From NCBI GenBank assembly GCA_964017145.1, contig OZ024842.1:1674001-1738000 (forward strand): 64,000 bases of DNA. Direction: 5' to 3'. The notes under the pieces are model-generated. The model had not been told where the DNA came from and made no database searches. It was given only the letters and a program-made list of their open reading frames with translations. This document shows, piece after piece, positions 8,457 to 19,619 of this stretch. Source of the stretch: Agrocybe praecox. Its lineage: Eukaryota > Basidiomycota > Agaricomycetes > Agaricales > Agrocybaceae. The translations under genes were made by a program, and so were the position numbers. Numbering within the stretch: the stretch's first letter is position 1; the number at the start of each line of letters is the position of its first letter.

Positions 8457-11020
8457 CTACATCATCAAACTTCCGAGTCCCCCCTGGACGTAAGCCATAG
8501 GTTTCATTGGAGGATGTGGTGATGCTTCGAATTGAGTGTATTTTCTATCACCAGTCGAGTCAATGCGTATCTGGGAACAATGATTGAACGTCTATATGAA
8601 AGTCATAGTACAGGGAATACTCACAAATGCCCCTTTGTTCCCAGACTGATCAACGTAGTTGGGGGCAGAGAAGACCTGATATACAAACGATCGATGAGTG
8701 TAAGTGCGGGTGGTTGAAGACAGTAGAGCCTTACCGTAGTGCATAACCCATCATGCTCGATCTCATAACCATCTGTCAGATTGTCAGCCCTCATTTGACA
8801 AGAAACAAAAGTCTCATGCACTAACTTTGGCGAACTTCGTGACTTCGAATGACTCCAGCAACGCCGTTAAGAGTACACCACCTCTTCGTCACGTCTGGTC
8901 CAAAGGCAATTCCAACGCCCTGCAAATTGAAATGTTCATTTCGATATGATCAGTGAAATGAAATGGAGATGACTTACACGTTTGCTGGGACCACGCCCGG
9001 GTAACTCTTGAGGGTCAGTCCACAACAGCTAGACGCCCATCAGTAAGTCCGTAGATCATGAGGCCCCTACAAGAGGAAATCAACTAACCTCGCCTACAGG
9101 AGCATCATTATGTGGTCAGAAAACCCAAACAAAAACAAAACAAAAAGAATTACTAACACATTAAACCTTCCTGGCCAGGCTGTCTACCAACACGCTCTAT
9201 CTTTCGGATTTCATCCAGAGTAACACCATCCTTGCTGAATAAGCCACCATGCACAACAAAGAAGCGCTTAAGCCCCTCTGGAGAAAGGATAGCATTATCT
9301 TTGGTCGTGGGAGGTTTCGTCGCGCTAACAAGTGTAGCCAACGGTACTGAAGTCATTTCAGCATTCATTCTTTTCTTCCTTTTTGTATATACACTCACTG
9401 CAGGTGAACACGTGGGCGAAAAGCTATTGACATTGGGTTAACGACGATGAGAAAAATCCAAAGGTAAAGATATAGATACCTTGTAAGCCTGTTCTCCGTG
9501 TTTGTGCTTTGCTTCTCCCTCGAACCCATATGCGCGGTTCATATCTTTTGCTTCGTGATTGCCACGGTTAATGTACATGTATTTTGGATACAACCCTGTA
9601 GAAGTTATTCAGTAATAATGTCACAAAAACCGAAAGAACACCGACATTTGTATGCGAATGCCAATAGGATAACCTCAATAGACCATGAGCCTCTATCAAC
9701 GAGATCCCCATTCATCAAGAGATAATGCTTCTCAGAAGGAGGTCCCGTAAGTGAAAAGAGGTGCAACACATCATAGAATTGACCTTCGCATCCCAATAGT
9801 AAGTAAAAAGACAATGCACACGACAAGAAATTCCAACCCACCATGGACATCACCGATGACATCAATAGTCACACCCTCCGGAATATCGACATTGACCAAA
9901 CTCTCGTCTTTGATGAAATGTTCATACGCGCCAATGACGATCTCCCATGCGTATCTCTTCGCCAACGTCTTGCCCTCCTTGAACCAGTTGATCATCTCCT
10001 GAATGAACTCCAAAGTCATGTGGAATTTGCCATTGTCCGAAGGAAGCTTGGGTCCGTTGTATGTAGGGTCGATGTCGCATCCTCCTGTGACATATAAGTG
10101 CGTTTAGTCAAACCCTGATAGAATTTAGAACACGTGTGTTAACCAAAAACCTACCCTCTTCAATAATCTCTCGACAACGTAGAACCGGATCCTTCTCTCC
10201 CTCAACTTCGATGGCCTTTACGAATCTTATCAACAAATAACGAACACAAAAAACCAATTCAAACAAAACAAACGCACCTTCTCAAACTCTATTTTACGTA
10301 TCAACTTTTGCGTCGCCACCATCTGCGTGCGCACGGTCTCATTGTGAGGTTCCAGCGCTAATATCTTCTTGAAATCCGCCACGGCCTGCTGGGGCTTGAT
10401 AACTTGCATATAACATGTCGCACGACTATATATATGAGTGAAGGAAAGTAATAATACAAAGAGAAGAAGGGAGGGAGCGCGAAGTGAGACCACAGCTGAA
10501 CCAATTGAATAGGATGAAATCTGGCGAACCGATAATATGCCTTTGCATATTTAGGATCGAGCTGGATTGCCTGGGCTGTAGAGGTAGGTAGGCATGCAGT
10601 GAATGAGAAAAACCGTCTACTTTTTCTTTTTACAACGTTGAAATTTATACGTACTAGCATCCGCCAAAGCATATCCATACTCTTCCAACTTCATACGCGC
10701 GTATGCTCTATTACACCATACCGTAGGTTCGTTCGGGTTCTTCTCTATAGATGCAGTGTACAGTACAGCCGCATCCTTGAAGTTTTGGGCTTAAGTAAAA
10801 GAGGATTGTACTCAGTCTAGACCCTAAAACAAAGTCGATAGAATAACTAACAAGTAAAAGCTTTATTCGCCTCGGCCTTTAACCGCAATGCTTCCTGTTT
10901 ATCTTCCTCCGAGATGTCAGCCCCCAAATCAAGCTTGCTCAATTCTGGAGAAGGTGCCGAAGAGGGAGGCGTAGAGGCGGACAAAGAGGGCGATGATGCT
11001 GTCGTCGATTGATCACTCAT
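8457..11020 (-). CDS. PPT1: Serine/threonine protein phosphatase 5 (TPR-containing)
   Basis: PP5/Ppt1 dephosphorylates Ser/Thr on Hsp90 clients and co-chaperones. The start [10 protein letters not shown] follows a Ser/Pro-rich leader, then three TPR repeats (EANKAF..., [29 protein letters not shown]). The PP5 linker follows ([18 protein letters not shown]), then a PPP-family metallophosphatase domain with GDVHG (interrupted by an intron after CATG), [29 protein letters not shown] and HGGLF. All PPP metal ligands seen are intact. The C terminus ends [11 protein letters not shown], matching the conserved autoinhibitory tail of PP5. [10 protein letters not shown] has W where F is usual. At least ten short introns interrupt it. 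The adjacent gene on the same strand is independent (380 bp gap). Confidence 0.95.
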
Positions 11021-11402
11021 TTAGTAAAAAGTAAAGTAGTGTTCGTGAGGATAAAGGGTTATCTACATCTTTGCAAGTCTATCTTTGGCCACACGCGAGC
11101 CAATCAGAGACCTCCCCAAGTATTTTTGTACACCCTTGCTTATTATTTATCATCTTTGTAAAAGGTACTTGAGAATATTCGTATTTGCGTATAGAATCAC
11201 TATCATAACAGGGGAGGGTATAGTGGTATATGCATTGTTCTGGAACACTACTTGAGCGACACAACCAATGAAATTTACCATAAAAGATAAATAGAGATCC
11301 AATACGGCACAGCGGTATTAAACAAGAAGGCGATTGCACAGCAATATATCCAAACTCCACGCAGGTCTAATTCGCTATCTGGAACGACCGTGCTATATGC
11401 AA
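11021..11402. other. Intergenic, PPT1 promoter
   Basis: 382 bases between the PPT1 start codon and the stop codon of the lysozyme-like gene, both on the minus strand. It must contain the PPT1 promoter and the neighbour's 3' UTR. No motif stands out. Confidence 0.5.
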
Positions 11403-12671
11403 TTAACCGCAGATCTTAAGGTTGAAGTATTTTCCGAGAGGAAGCGAGCTGCTGTAAGCGTTGACATTCTGGATCCAACCATTGAAGAATTGCATCAAGC
11501 TAGAGACGGGCAGTTTAGAGCGCGAAATATAATTTTGAAGCCAAATTTAGACACTCACTAATCGCCATTGTTCTGGCAACGGCAGCAGGCCGAGTTGGCA
11601 GCGGCGAAAGCAGCCCACTATGTACATGGGCGCAAGTTTCAGTAAATCGGCCGTTTCGGTGTTTCAAAAAATGTACCTTGGTCAAACCAGGAGCCCATCC
11701 ATTGTATTGTCCAACGGCTTGGAGGATGTTGCCACCGCTGTCGTTCAAGGTGTTGGAGAAGAACTTGGTGGCGGTAGCGATGTTGAATTCCTAGAGAAAG
11801 CCAATTAATACGGTTTAGAAAAAGAAGATATTGGATATATTTACAGGATCTTTGCAGTTTCCGCCTGGTGCTCCAGCACACTTCTCTTTGGTAATCTGCA
11901 TCAAGCCTTGCTCGCCACCTCCACCGACGGTGTTGGGGTTGCAACCACTCTCCTGCATGGCAAAGGATGCCATCACGATAGGAGGGATACCGTACTGGTT
12001 ACCGTACTTTTCGAAGAGTGAGATATATTTGCCGCAAGACTGGAAAGGGCTGGAGGACTTTTCCAGAGCAGTAGAAAGAGGTTGGGTGATAATATCTTGA
12101 ACTCGGACGTGGGGTGGTTGCCATCCACCTGAAGTCTCAAAGCCACAGTTAAGCCAGTCTATGTGACCATTGGGACCAGAAACCGTGGTGATTTGCTCTG
12201 CATATAATTGTCAGGGGTTGATTCTTAGGCGAAAAGGGGAGACTACGTACTAGTAGCGCGACTACCGCCACAGGCGCTGTTGACGAGCAAACCGTTGGTT
12301 TGGGGGACTACACTTTTAGGAGTAGGAGTAGGAGTTGGTTTGACGACGGCCTTGGAAGAGGTTGGTTTGACGGCGGCAGGCGCGCTGGAAGAACTCTTGG
12401 CTCCAACGAGATTGCTGCTCGAGGACGTCTGAGAAGCATGATTAACATCAACTGGGAAATTAAGAAGGATGATTGCACTGACTGCGTTCTTGTTCTTCCT
12501 GTTGATGCAACGCTTGCCGTTCGCTCGAACGGTTATTTCCAAGCTTGTATCGCGGTGGGACAAACCAATGCGACTGTGACGGGCAGCGATAGCACCGTGA
12601 TCATGGGTGGCGGCTGCGGTAACGACAGAGAGGGAGAAAAAGAGCGCAAGGGAAGAGGTAATGAACCTCAT
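11403..12671 (-). CDS. Secreted lysozyme/SLT-fold protein (GH23-like)
   Basis: Start MRFITSSLALFFSLSVVTAA is a clean signal peptide. A mature N-terminal part is followed by a Ser/Thr/Pro-rich linker (AVVKPTPTPTPKS), then a globular domain with PPIVMASFAMQESGCNP, GGGGEQGLMQITKEKC and AVGQYNGW. The ES pair (general-acid Glu) and the GLMQI motif are those of the soluble-lytic-transglycosylase/goose-lysozyme fold. The last two exons give ACCRCQNNGDYLMQFFNGW and a conserved end GKYFNLKIC. Several Cys suggest disulphides. Likely acts outside the cell on peptidoglycan or chitin-like polymer; substrate is inferred only. I moved the end to 11403 because a donor at GATTA|GTGAGT continues the family motif, whereas the open frame alone stops early. 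Confidence 0.82.
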
Positions 12672-12977
12672 TATAAGGGAGAATAGATGGTGGTAGGAGG
12701 ACACTGAGCGAGAGAAAAGGCGCTAAGGCCTTGGGTAGTGATCATGACAGCTGCTATTCAACTTCCGACAAGAAGAGAAATCCTTGTCATTGTGTCTGAA
12801 TCCCAATTGTCCTAATCGAGTCACCTGTTGAAATCCCAAGGACCTTGGGCGGTGTTCCTGTGACATCTGTGAGCCGCGTGGCATCGAGTCATGGCGTGAC
12901 AGTGACACATTGTGGAATGGAAAGGGCGGAGTGACTCCAGCAGAGACTCGAATCGACTCGAATCACCCCAAAGCTGC

Positions 12978-12984
12978 TATAAAT
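12978..12984 (+). promoter_or_regulatory. TATA box upstream of the cyclin gene
   Basis: TATAAAT in the 698-bp divergent region between the lysozyme-like gene (minus) and the cyclin gene (plus). Pyrimidine-rich sequence (CTCCCTCCGTTTCTCTTTTC) follows within 20-45 bases, as is common around fungal transcription starts. A start there would place the uORF at 13131 in the mRNA leader. Confidence 0.5.
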
Positions 12985-13130
12985 CTACATCCTCTGCTCC
13001 CTCCGTTTCTCTTTTCTGCCCAACAGAACCCAAATTTTCCACAAAGTCTTCTGAATATCAGAAAGACCTTGTGCTAGGATCGTCCAAAGTCGTTGACTTC
13101 GGGCATCCTTTATTGACCTAAACAGTCAAG

Positions 13131-13268
13131 ATGTTTCCCTCTCCAGTTCGACCAAGATTCGCCTTCACGGGCCCCCTCGCGTATATCTTTGCCTCTGCCT
13201 CTTTTTTTGCCTCTTCTATCTCTAAATCTACATCTTTCACCATTAATGCCGACTCCGTCCCAAACTGA
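13131..13268 (+). promoter_or_regulatory. 45-codon upstream ORF in the cyclin leader
   Basis: An ATG in good context (A at -3) opens a 45-codon frame beginning MFPSPVRPRFAFTGP and ending at TGA 13268, 101 bases before the cyclin ATG. Its length and context suggest that scanning ribosomes would translate it first, so the cyclin would depend on reinitiation or leaky scanning. It could instead be a chance frame or lie upstream of the real transcription start. Confidence 0.45.
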
Positions 13269-13369
13269 ATTCCCACCTGACTCCATAATCCCGACTCTTT
13301 TTTTCCTTTAGTTTATCGCAAAGCACTAACACCACCACTCAACTCAAACAATTATTCTTGACTCGAACT

Positions 13370-15319
13370 ATGCAAATCGCTACTCAAATGATCGCCCAAC
13401 GGGCAACTCCAGCAACAAGAACATCAACAACAACGACAAAATCTCGTTGGCAGCCTTATATCCAACCCACAGCCTCAACATCAACATTACCATCTCGCTC
13501 TCCGTTCATTTCCTCGTCTCATATTCAACCACCTCCTGAAGCAAGTACATCTCGTCCTTGCCCCCCAACCACCCCTCAACACTCGAAAGAATCCCTTCAA
13601 TCAAAGCAGAAATATGCCCTTGGTCTAATTGGTGCGCTAAATAATTACAAACCCGGCGCTCGGGACCTCGTCCACTCACAGGCGCTTTTTTATCTCTTAT
13701 CTTTCTAGATCAAGCCGTTTACACACTCGCCGACATCTGGCGCCCTCATGACATTCCCAAAGCTTTCCTACCCCCCAAAGTCCAGGGCAAACAACCTTTA
13801 CATCTGTTGACAGTCACACAACAAGGTTCAAGCAAAACACAGCCCACTCTCCCACACACATGCACCAATTATTCCCAGAAAAATACAACCCCGGCCTTAA
13901 TCGCAACAGGAACCGATCCGGATCAAAATCTCAGCTCACTCAAGTCCTTTGTGCATGAAGTCCTCAAACGCTCGCGTACATCTGGAACCGTTCTTCAAAC
14001 GGCTCTATGCTACCTAGAAGCCGTGCGGGTGAAGGTACCAGAGATCCTAAAGGACGAGAAGATGGGCATCCGCTCATACTACCAACCGGATTCGACAATT
14101 CAACCCGCCACAGCCGCAGAACTCGCACGGGAAGCCGAGCTTGCCGTGATAGATAACTACTATGATCAGTCAACTGCGGACGACTCCATGAAGACAGTCC
14201 GAGTCACCGATTCAGAAGGACTAGAAGGAATGGAGGATTTTTCGTCCGTTTCTAGTAGTATATCACCGGAACCGCAAATGACAGCCTCAACGTCGACATC
14301 CCTGCCATCTCCGCTGCTCTGTCCCCGCCGCGCCTTTCTAGCCTCTTTGATACTTGCCTCGAAGTTCTCGCAGGATAAGTGTTATTCGAACCGTGCATGG
14401 GCCAAGCTGTCTGGTCTTCCTCCCCGAGAAGTAGGCCGCTGTGAACGAGCTCTCGGACAAGCACTCGATTGGCGTCTGTGGGTCGGTAAGAGCTCTGCTG
14501 CTACGCCACCGCCTCCAACAACGGCTACCGTCCGTGTTATTCAGAAGTGTCATTCGGAACAACTGATCTCGTCGACACCGAGCAGTCAAGTCCTTCCAGA
14601 GAAGTTTGATAGAAGAGCTAATGCTCCGACACAACAGACTAGTCTGCGAAGGTGCTCGACAGCTCCGGAAGCTGCTTTTGGTGCCCGAGTTCCAGTTTCT
14701 GTGGCAGCCGCTAGTACTAGCGCCACAGCTTACACTAGCAGCAGCAGCAGCAGCAGCAATTCCTCAGATGACGATTTATACATGGCTCAGTTCCCTGAAG
14801 CACCGAAGCAGGAATATTCGGTGCGTTTTTGCCGTTATAATTTACTGAGTATATTGATCCTTAGAAATGCTTGTCACCCCCCTTTAGATCCCTTCATCCT
14901 CCGCTAGTGAAGCCGTAGGGTCTCCCATTCCCGAAACCCCGGGTCTCACCTTCTCCCCCACCTCATCGGTATCTTCAGGCGATCAGACGATACAAATGTC
15001 GACCTTCGAAGACAACAATTTCGCAGGGCTCAACGTGTCGCAACTATGGCCTGAAGGCTCTGAATCGCGCATGGGAGTCGTTGCAACGACACCTGGAATG
15101 GTCACCGAAACTGTACAACATCCCGTTTTCGTCGTCGACAATAGGAAGCTGTCGTCCGTTGTTGCACTTGCATACCAAATGCAACAACAGATTGCTGTTG
15201 CTGTTGTGGACTCGGAGAGCAGTATGCCGTACAACTACTACGCTGATCATAACCTATCATGGCGTCCAGAAACTGGCTTCATAGCCCTCGAAGCTACCGC
15301 GGGTGGTGGTCAGTATTGA
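13370..15319 (+). CDS. Pcl5-like cyclin (Pho85-type CDK partner)
   Basis: Start MQIATQMIAQRATP is Ser/Thr/Pro-rich. An intron (about 13632-13709) splits KYALGLI|DQAVYTLADIWRPHDIP. The cyclin box follows: LKSFVHEVLKRSRTSGTVLQ, ALCYLEAVRVKVPE, an acidic insert of about 90 residues, then FLASLILASKFSQDKCYSN, RAWAKLSGLPPREVGRCER. This order and the ILASKF-QDK-YSNRAW block match Pcl5-type cyclins, which in yeast target the amino-acid-starvation regulator Gcn4 for degradation. An intron at about 14820-14887 joins in phase to the last exon (VVALAYQMQQQIAV, end GGGQY). A poly-Ser run from (AGC)n lies near 14740. The large acidic insert inside the cyclin box is unusual. Partner and target are inferred from the family. 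Confidence 0.83.
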
Positions 15320-16246
15320 CTCAGGATTCGGGCGGCGGCGGTTGATCCTCTCGCTGTTCCTCAATCGCTATCATCAGCATATGATTCATCCGAATTATAC
15401 ATGCGAATTATGTTGCCAAAGTTGTCTTACATTTTTCTGTCTCGTTTTTGGTCTCTTTACTCTCTTTTATTTTTCTATAAACCCGCTATGTGTGTAACCC
15501 CCTCTAAATGCCAGTACTCTTGCTTGAACTTTATATATTTTCTACTATACTCCTCCCAACCCCTTATTGTTCTTTCCCTTTATCGTTGCTGCTGTTTCTG
15601 CTGCTGCTGCTCGGACGTTGGATGTTGCTTTTATGGTTATCATACCTTCTTCCTCATGTCCCAGATATGCCAGTTGTTGTTGCCCATGCTTCCTTGTATT
15701 CCATCATCACCATCGTCATCATGTTCATACACTCCTTCGCCGGTAGTATTATCAGTAGCAGTACCAGTAGTAGCTTTAGTAAGGGACTCGTCTGTGGGTT
15801 GGGAGGTTGGCTTAGATCTTGTCATGGACCCGTCTGCCAGTTCTTGTTGCCAAGTTGTCCATTGTTGTTGCTTGCGATTATTCCATTCTCCTTTTTTTGC
15901 TGCTATGCCGAATATGACTTCAAATAACCATGTAATTTTCTTTTTCTTTTTCTATGCGCCTGTCTACATCCATCGTGTAGTAAATATGAATAGATCTTTT
16001 TCTTGTCCTCTCTTATATATCGCTGATTTAGTTCTTCCGAACAGATATTTGGCTTCAAGATGACGATTGTCACTGTACGACAATCTACCTTTCGCCACTT
16101 GGTTTCAAGATTGTTGCGTGTAGGGAAAGTACAGTATGAAGGTGAGCTGTTGATGGCTTAAAGTATCGTATAATTTAGATACTATTACATAGCGGCTAGC
16201 TAATATGCAAGTGATAAGATACAGAATTTGATTTCGGTATAGGCGC
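15320..16246. other. Intergenic, with possible antisense coding segment
   Basis: About 930 bases between convergent genes. The plus-strand hydrophobic frames here are T/C-rich artefacts. On the minus strand an open stretch of about 95 codons (15950-15640) includes KKGEWNNRKQQQWTTWQQEL and an acidic segment, and ends in ATGAGGAAGAAG|GTATGA, a plausible donor. I could not find partner exons, so this is only a candidate; it may be 3' UTR of the cyclin gene. Confidence 0.3.
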
Positions 16247-16968
16247 TCATTCGTTGAAGAACTCAAGGGGCTCCTCGCGGGTCTGTATGGCGCGGTAGTC
16301 TATGGGAGGAGCTTCAGGATCGGCTCTGATTTCGTTAGTGAAAAGTGAGTGGAAGAGGACATCTTCGTTGCCCTGATAGATTGAGGGAAATGAGGTTAGC
16401 TTCATGGTACAGAATAAGTGGGGCGGGCAGAACGAAAGGCCTTACTCTGTTGGGAGGATCGTGGATCCTATAGCAGAAGATAAAGGGCAACGTGGTCAGT
16501 GCTATTTTATTCGGAAAGAAAACTGATTTAATTTTGTTTTTACCTGACGTGAACGAACCCTTCTCCTTGGTCGTCGTTCACCACTCGAATCTTGCCCAAG
16601 ATAATGGTACCGTACGAGGTCGCTGCGCTGCAAACCTGGATTATGTTTAAATTCACATAAGCAGCCCGCAAGGTAAATGATCAACGCACAAAACACACCT
16701 CGACGAGATCATCATCGATTGTGAAAGACGTCAAGGTTTCATCTGGGACATTCGCGACTCGCGACCACATGCGAGGCTCGTGTTTGTCCCAGTGATGACG
16801 CGACTTCAGGATCTCTGACTTTATCGTTGGGAGAAGAATGTTGAATGCTTCGATAGCGTTCTCCCTTGGAGGATGGGGCGCGCTGAAGTTGAGTTCCGCC
16901 TTGGACGCTGTGATTACATTAGCCATTCCGTGAGCTCCGTTGAATCTCACAGCAGCTGACATACCCAT
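16247..16968 (-). CDS. Small hypothetical protein
   Basis: Four exons give about 170 residues: MGMSAAVRFNGAHGMANV at the start, then LLPTIKSEILKSRHHWDKHE, LVEV|CSAATSYGTIILGKIRVV, HVR|IHDPPNR and a final exon ending REEPLEFFNE. All joints keep phase with GT...AG introns of 50-75 bases. No signal peptide or membrane helix. I do not recognise the family. The mix of conserved-looking aromatic and charged residues and the clean splicing support a real cytosolic or nuclear protein. Confidence 0.7.
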
Positions 16969-17921
16969 TTCTGCTGCGATTGATGAGGAGTTATAAGTAG
17001 CTTAGGTGCTTATTCGTGAAGATATGGGATATGAAAGAACCTTGTGATGGTTTGAGCAAGATTTACGTTTTGGAAAAGGGGGTCAAGAAGGCCTTGTGAT
17101 CAGGGGCTTGCACAGCCACTTGGCTGTAACATAACCGCTTGGTGGCGACGCGTCTTTTCTTCCTTCTCCATACACAAAGCGCTTACTTCTTAAGTTCTTT
17201 GAATCCGCGTAGTGGGACTATCTCAAAAGCCTCCGAGATTTATAACATGAGTAGACTGACGCTGATGTATTCTCTTTCGGCGCAAACATAGTGTCGGTTC
17301 CGACGAATTATATACTTTCACCGTCTTTCACCGTCCTTGCACAGTCCGGTCATCTCTAGTCGTTGAGATGAGTGTGCTCCAATCTGCTATGTCATCAGCA
17401 CAATGACAGGCATATGGTGCTAAAACCTTGCACACATCACATCGTCTCTCTACGAGAGTTGGGTGACTCGAGTTTGATACACGGATCCGGCATTATCGAA
17501 GCCTGTCGCTAAACCGAATTGTGCGTTTATAATCTATATATGCTTCTGTGTATGATCGTTTTCTAATTCTATTCAACAAGATCATATATTTTTTCTTGCC
17601 CTGCGAAGGTTTCTATACAACCGCGTGGTTATCTCAGTGCTAGGAGGCTAGTCTATTTTGCGAACAGCCAACGGGAGCTGACGACGCTGCGGCCACATCG
17701 TCTTTGCAATGCGTCGTGTCTTCTTCAATTGGCGTTCTTGCTCTAACTTTAGCCCGAGTTTCTTTTTCACGCTTTTCATGGGAGATAAGTGCCTTTGAAG
17801 CTTCGCGTCAAGCCAATGCCCCGCATGCTCGAGGCTTCTACAATGATGCTCGAAGTGATAATCTCATTGCTCTGTGCAACTCCATATGCATCAGCGAATC
17901 ATCTCAATCCGTTTGATTTCT
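16969..17921. other. Divergent intergenic region
   Basis: About 950 bases between the hypothetical gene (minus) and the protease gene (plus). It holds both promoters. Nothing else is supportable. Confidence 0.5.
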
Positions 17922-17928
17922 TATAAAA
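17922..17928 (+). promoter_or_regulatory. TATA box of the aspartic protease
   Basis: TATAAAA overlaps the upstream ATG at 17928. Because transcription should begin about 30 bases later, the ATGs at 17928 and 17940 are unlikely to be in the mRNA, which supports the start at 17967. Confidence 0.5.
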
Positions 17929-17966
17929 TGGGCCTCTTTATGAAAATCTATCTCAAAGCTCCCAAG

Positions 17967-19619
17967 ATGCTTAAAGGCTTTGCGTCTCTTCTCTTGCTCT
18001 CTTCTTATTATGTCAACGCTGTCGAGGTTGTGTCTAATGCAGCAACAGTCGCTCCTCAGACCATCTCTTTGCAGTCTCGCCGTTCGCCTAAGGAATCGCC
18101 CCTGAGGCGCAGAGCTCTGTCACCGAGCAACGTTCCGTTGGCCGACTTTTTCTTGGGCACGGACCTCCAGTAAGAAAAGCTACCTGGAAACCGTCGAGGG
18201 ATATGTTTATTTATAACCTTTTCCCATGTTCAGATGGTTTGGTAACATCTCTGGTGAGTACATACGGTGACTGTCCGCAGTGATGTGACTAATTTCGTCC
18301 AATTATACAGTGGGAACCCCGCCTCAAGAGATCACCGTCCGTACAGTGCCTGTCGGGAAAGCCTTTTCTGATGCGACTTTTGAATAGGTTGTCTTTGATA
18401 CGGGAAGTTCTACTTTGGAGTTTGCCAGTACGTTACAAGTTTCATTTTTCATTACCGAGGACATATCAAAATGGTCAACGTTCTAGGCACTCTTTGTACG
18501 ACATGCCCTCAGGCCAAATTTGACTCATCGAAGAGCTCCACTTTTGTGGATGGTGGACGCACAAGCTCTATCACTTTTGCGACGGGTGTTGGGGTTGATC
18601 CTGTCATTGGTTCCAACTACAAGCTCACACTGAGGAGCGGCAAGGATACCGTAGGAGTAGGAGGTTTCTCTGCTCCTGGAGTTAGCCTTTTCTTGATCAC
18701 TAGTCAAACCGTAAAATTCAATATCGATCCATTCAGCGGTATACAAGGTGAGATATAATGAAACCCGTTCCTCACCGTTCCAACAATATAACCTCCCTAA
18801 AAAAACTAGGAATGGGTGCTACGGCCCAAGGCATATTTGCTGCCCTCATTAGTCAAGGCTTGCCATGTAAGATTGGCTTTGATCTGTCTCTAAGTCAAAT
18901 ATGGAAAGCGCTCACACCGATCACAGCCTTATTCAGCTTGTATGTCACCCCCAATTCCGTTGGGAAAGCCGAACTCACACTCGGAGGAACTGATTCGACT
19001 AAGTTCACCGGTTAGTGGGTCATTCTTTTATTAACGGGAAAATCGCCCGGCTGATCCTTGCTATACTAGGAACACCAATCTTTGCTTCTCTCCCATCGGG
19101 AAGTGGTAATACCTGGCAACTTGCATCTCCTGGAATTTCTGTTAATGGAAAGACCACGACCGTCTTAAATACTGCGCGAACAATAATCTTTGACAGTGGT
19201 ACCAGCAACGTACTATTCTCCACAAACACTGCCAACGTTAGTTGTGGGCTCTTATTGTAGTCTCATCATCATCATTGTTCTGAACCTCCTTTTAGGCCAT
19301 ATATGCTCTCATCTCTCCAGATATCAAACCTAATCCTAACGAGGCGGGCACCTACGGCATTGCATGCAATCGCATTTCCTCGCTGCCTGCTGTCATTGAC
19401 ATAGCCTTTACTTCACAAACTGGAACCCACTTCAACCTCACCATCCCAAGCAGTGAGCTCAGCGTGGGCCCCTTCGCGAGCGACCCCACATTGTGCCAGA
19501 CTCTCATCAATGCTTTCGATGGGCTCGAGCTGGTCGGCGGTAGCCTTTTGAAGCACTATTACAGCATCTGGGACGTTGGTGGCAAACGAATGGGTTTCGC
19601 ACCCGCAGCTGGCGTATGA
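17967..19619 (+). CDS. Secreted pepsin-like aspartic protease (A1)
   Basis: Start MLKGFASLLLLSSYYVNA is a signal peptide; a propeptide with dibasic RRSPKES and LRRRALS (likely Kex2 site) follows. Exons then give WFGNIS, VGTPPQEIT, VVFDTGSSTLEFAS (first catalytic Asp), LCTTCPQAKFDSSKSSTF, the C-terminal lobe with IIFDSGTSNVLF (second catalytic Asp) and an end HYYSIWDVGGKRMGFAPA. About eight introns. The intron after EIT uses GTCCGT and is unusual. Both active-site triads are intact, so the enzyme is probably active as an extracellular or vacuolar endopeptidase. No GPI signal is visible at the C terminus, which favours a secreted form. Confidence 0.88.

Noticed and set aside
12300..12686. 128-codon plus-strand frame
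   Set aside because: It is the complement of the lysozyme-like gene's linker and signal-peptide exons.
15401..16063. 220-codon plus-strand frame rich in Leu, Cys and Ser
   Set aside because: Pyrimidine-rich sequence downstream of the cyclin stop gives hydrophobic frames by composition; two overlapping plus frames are both open, and there is no promoter or splice context.
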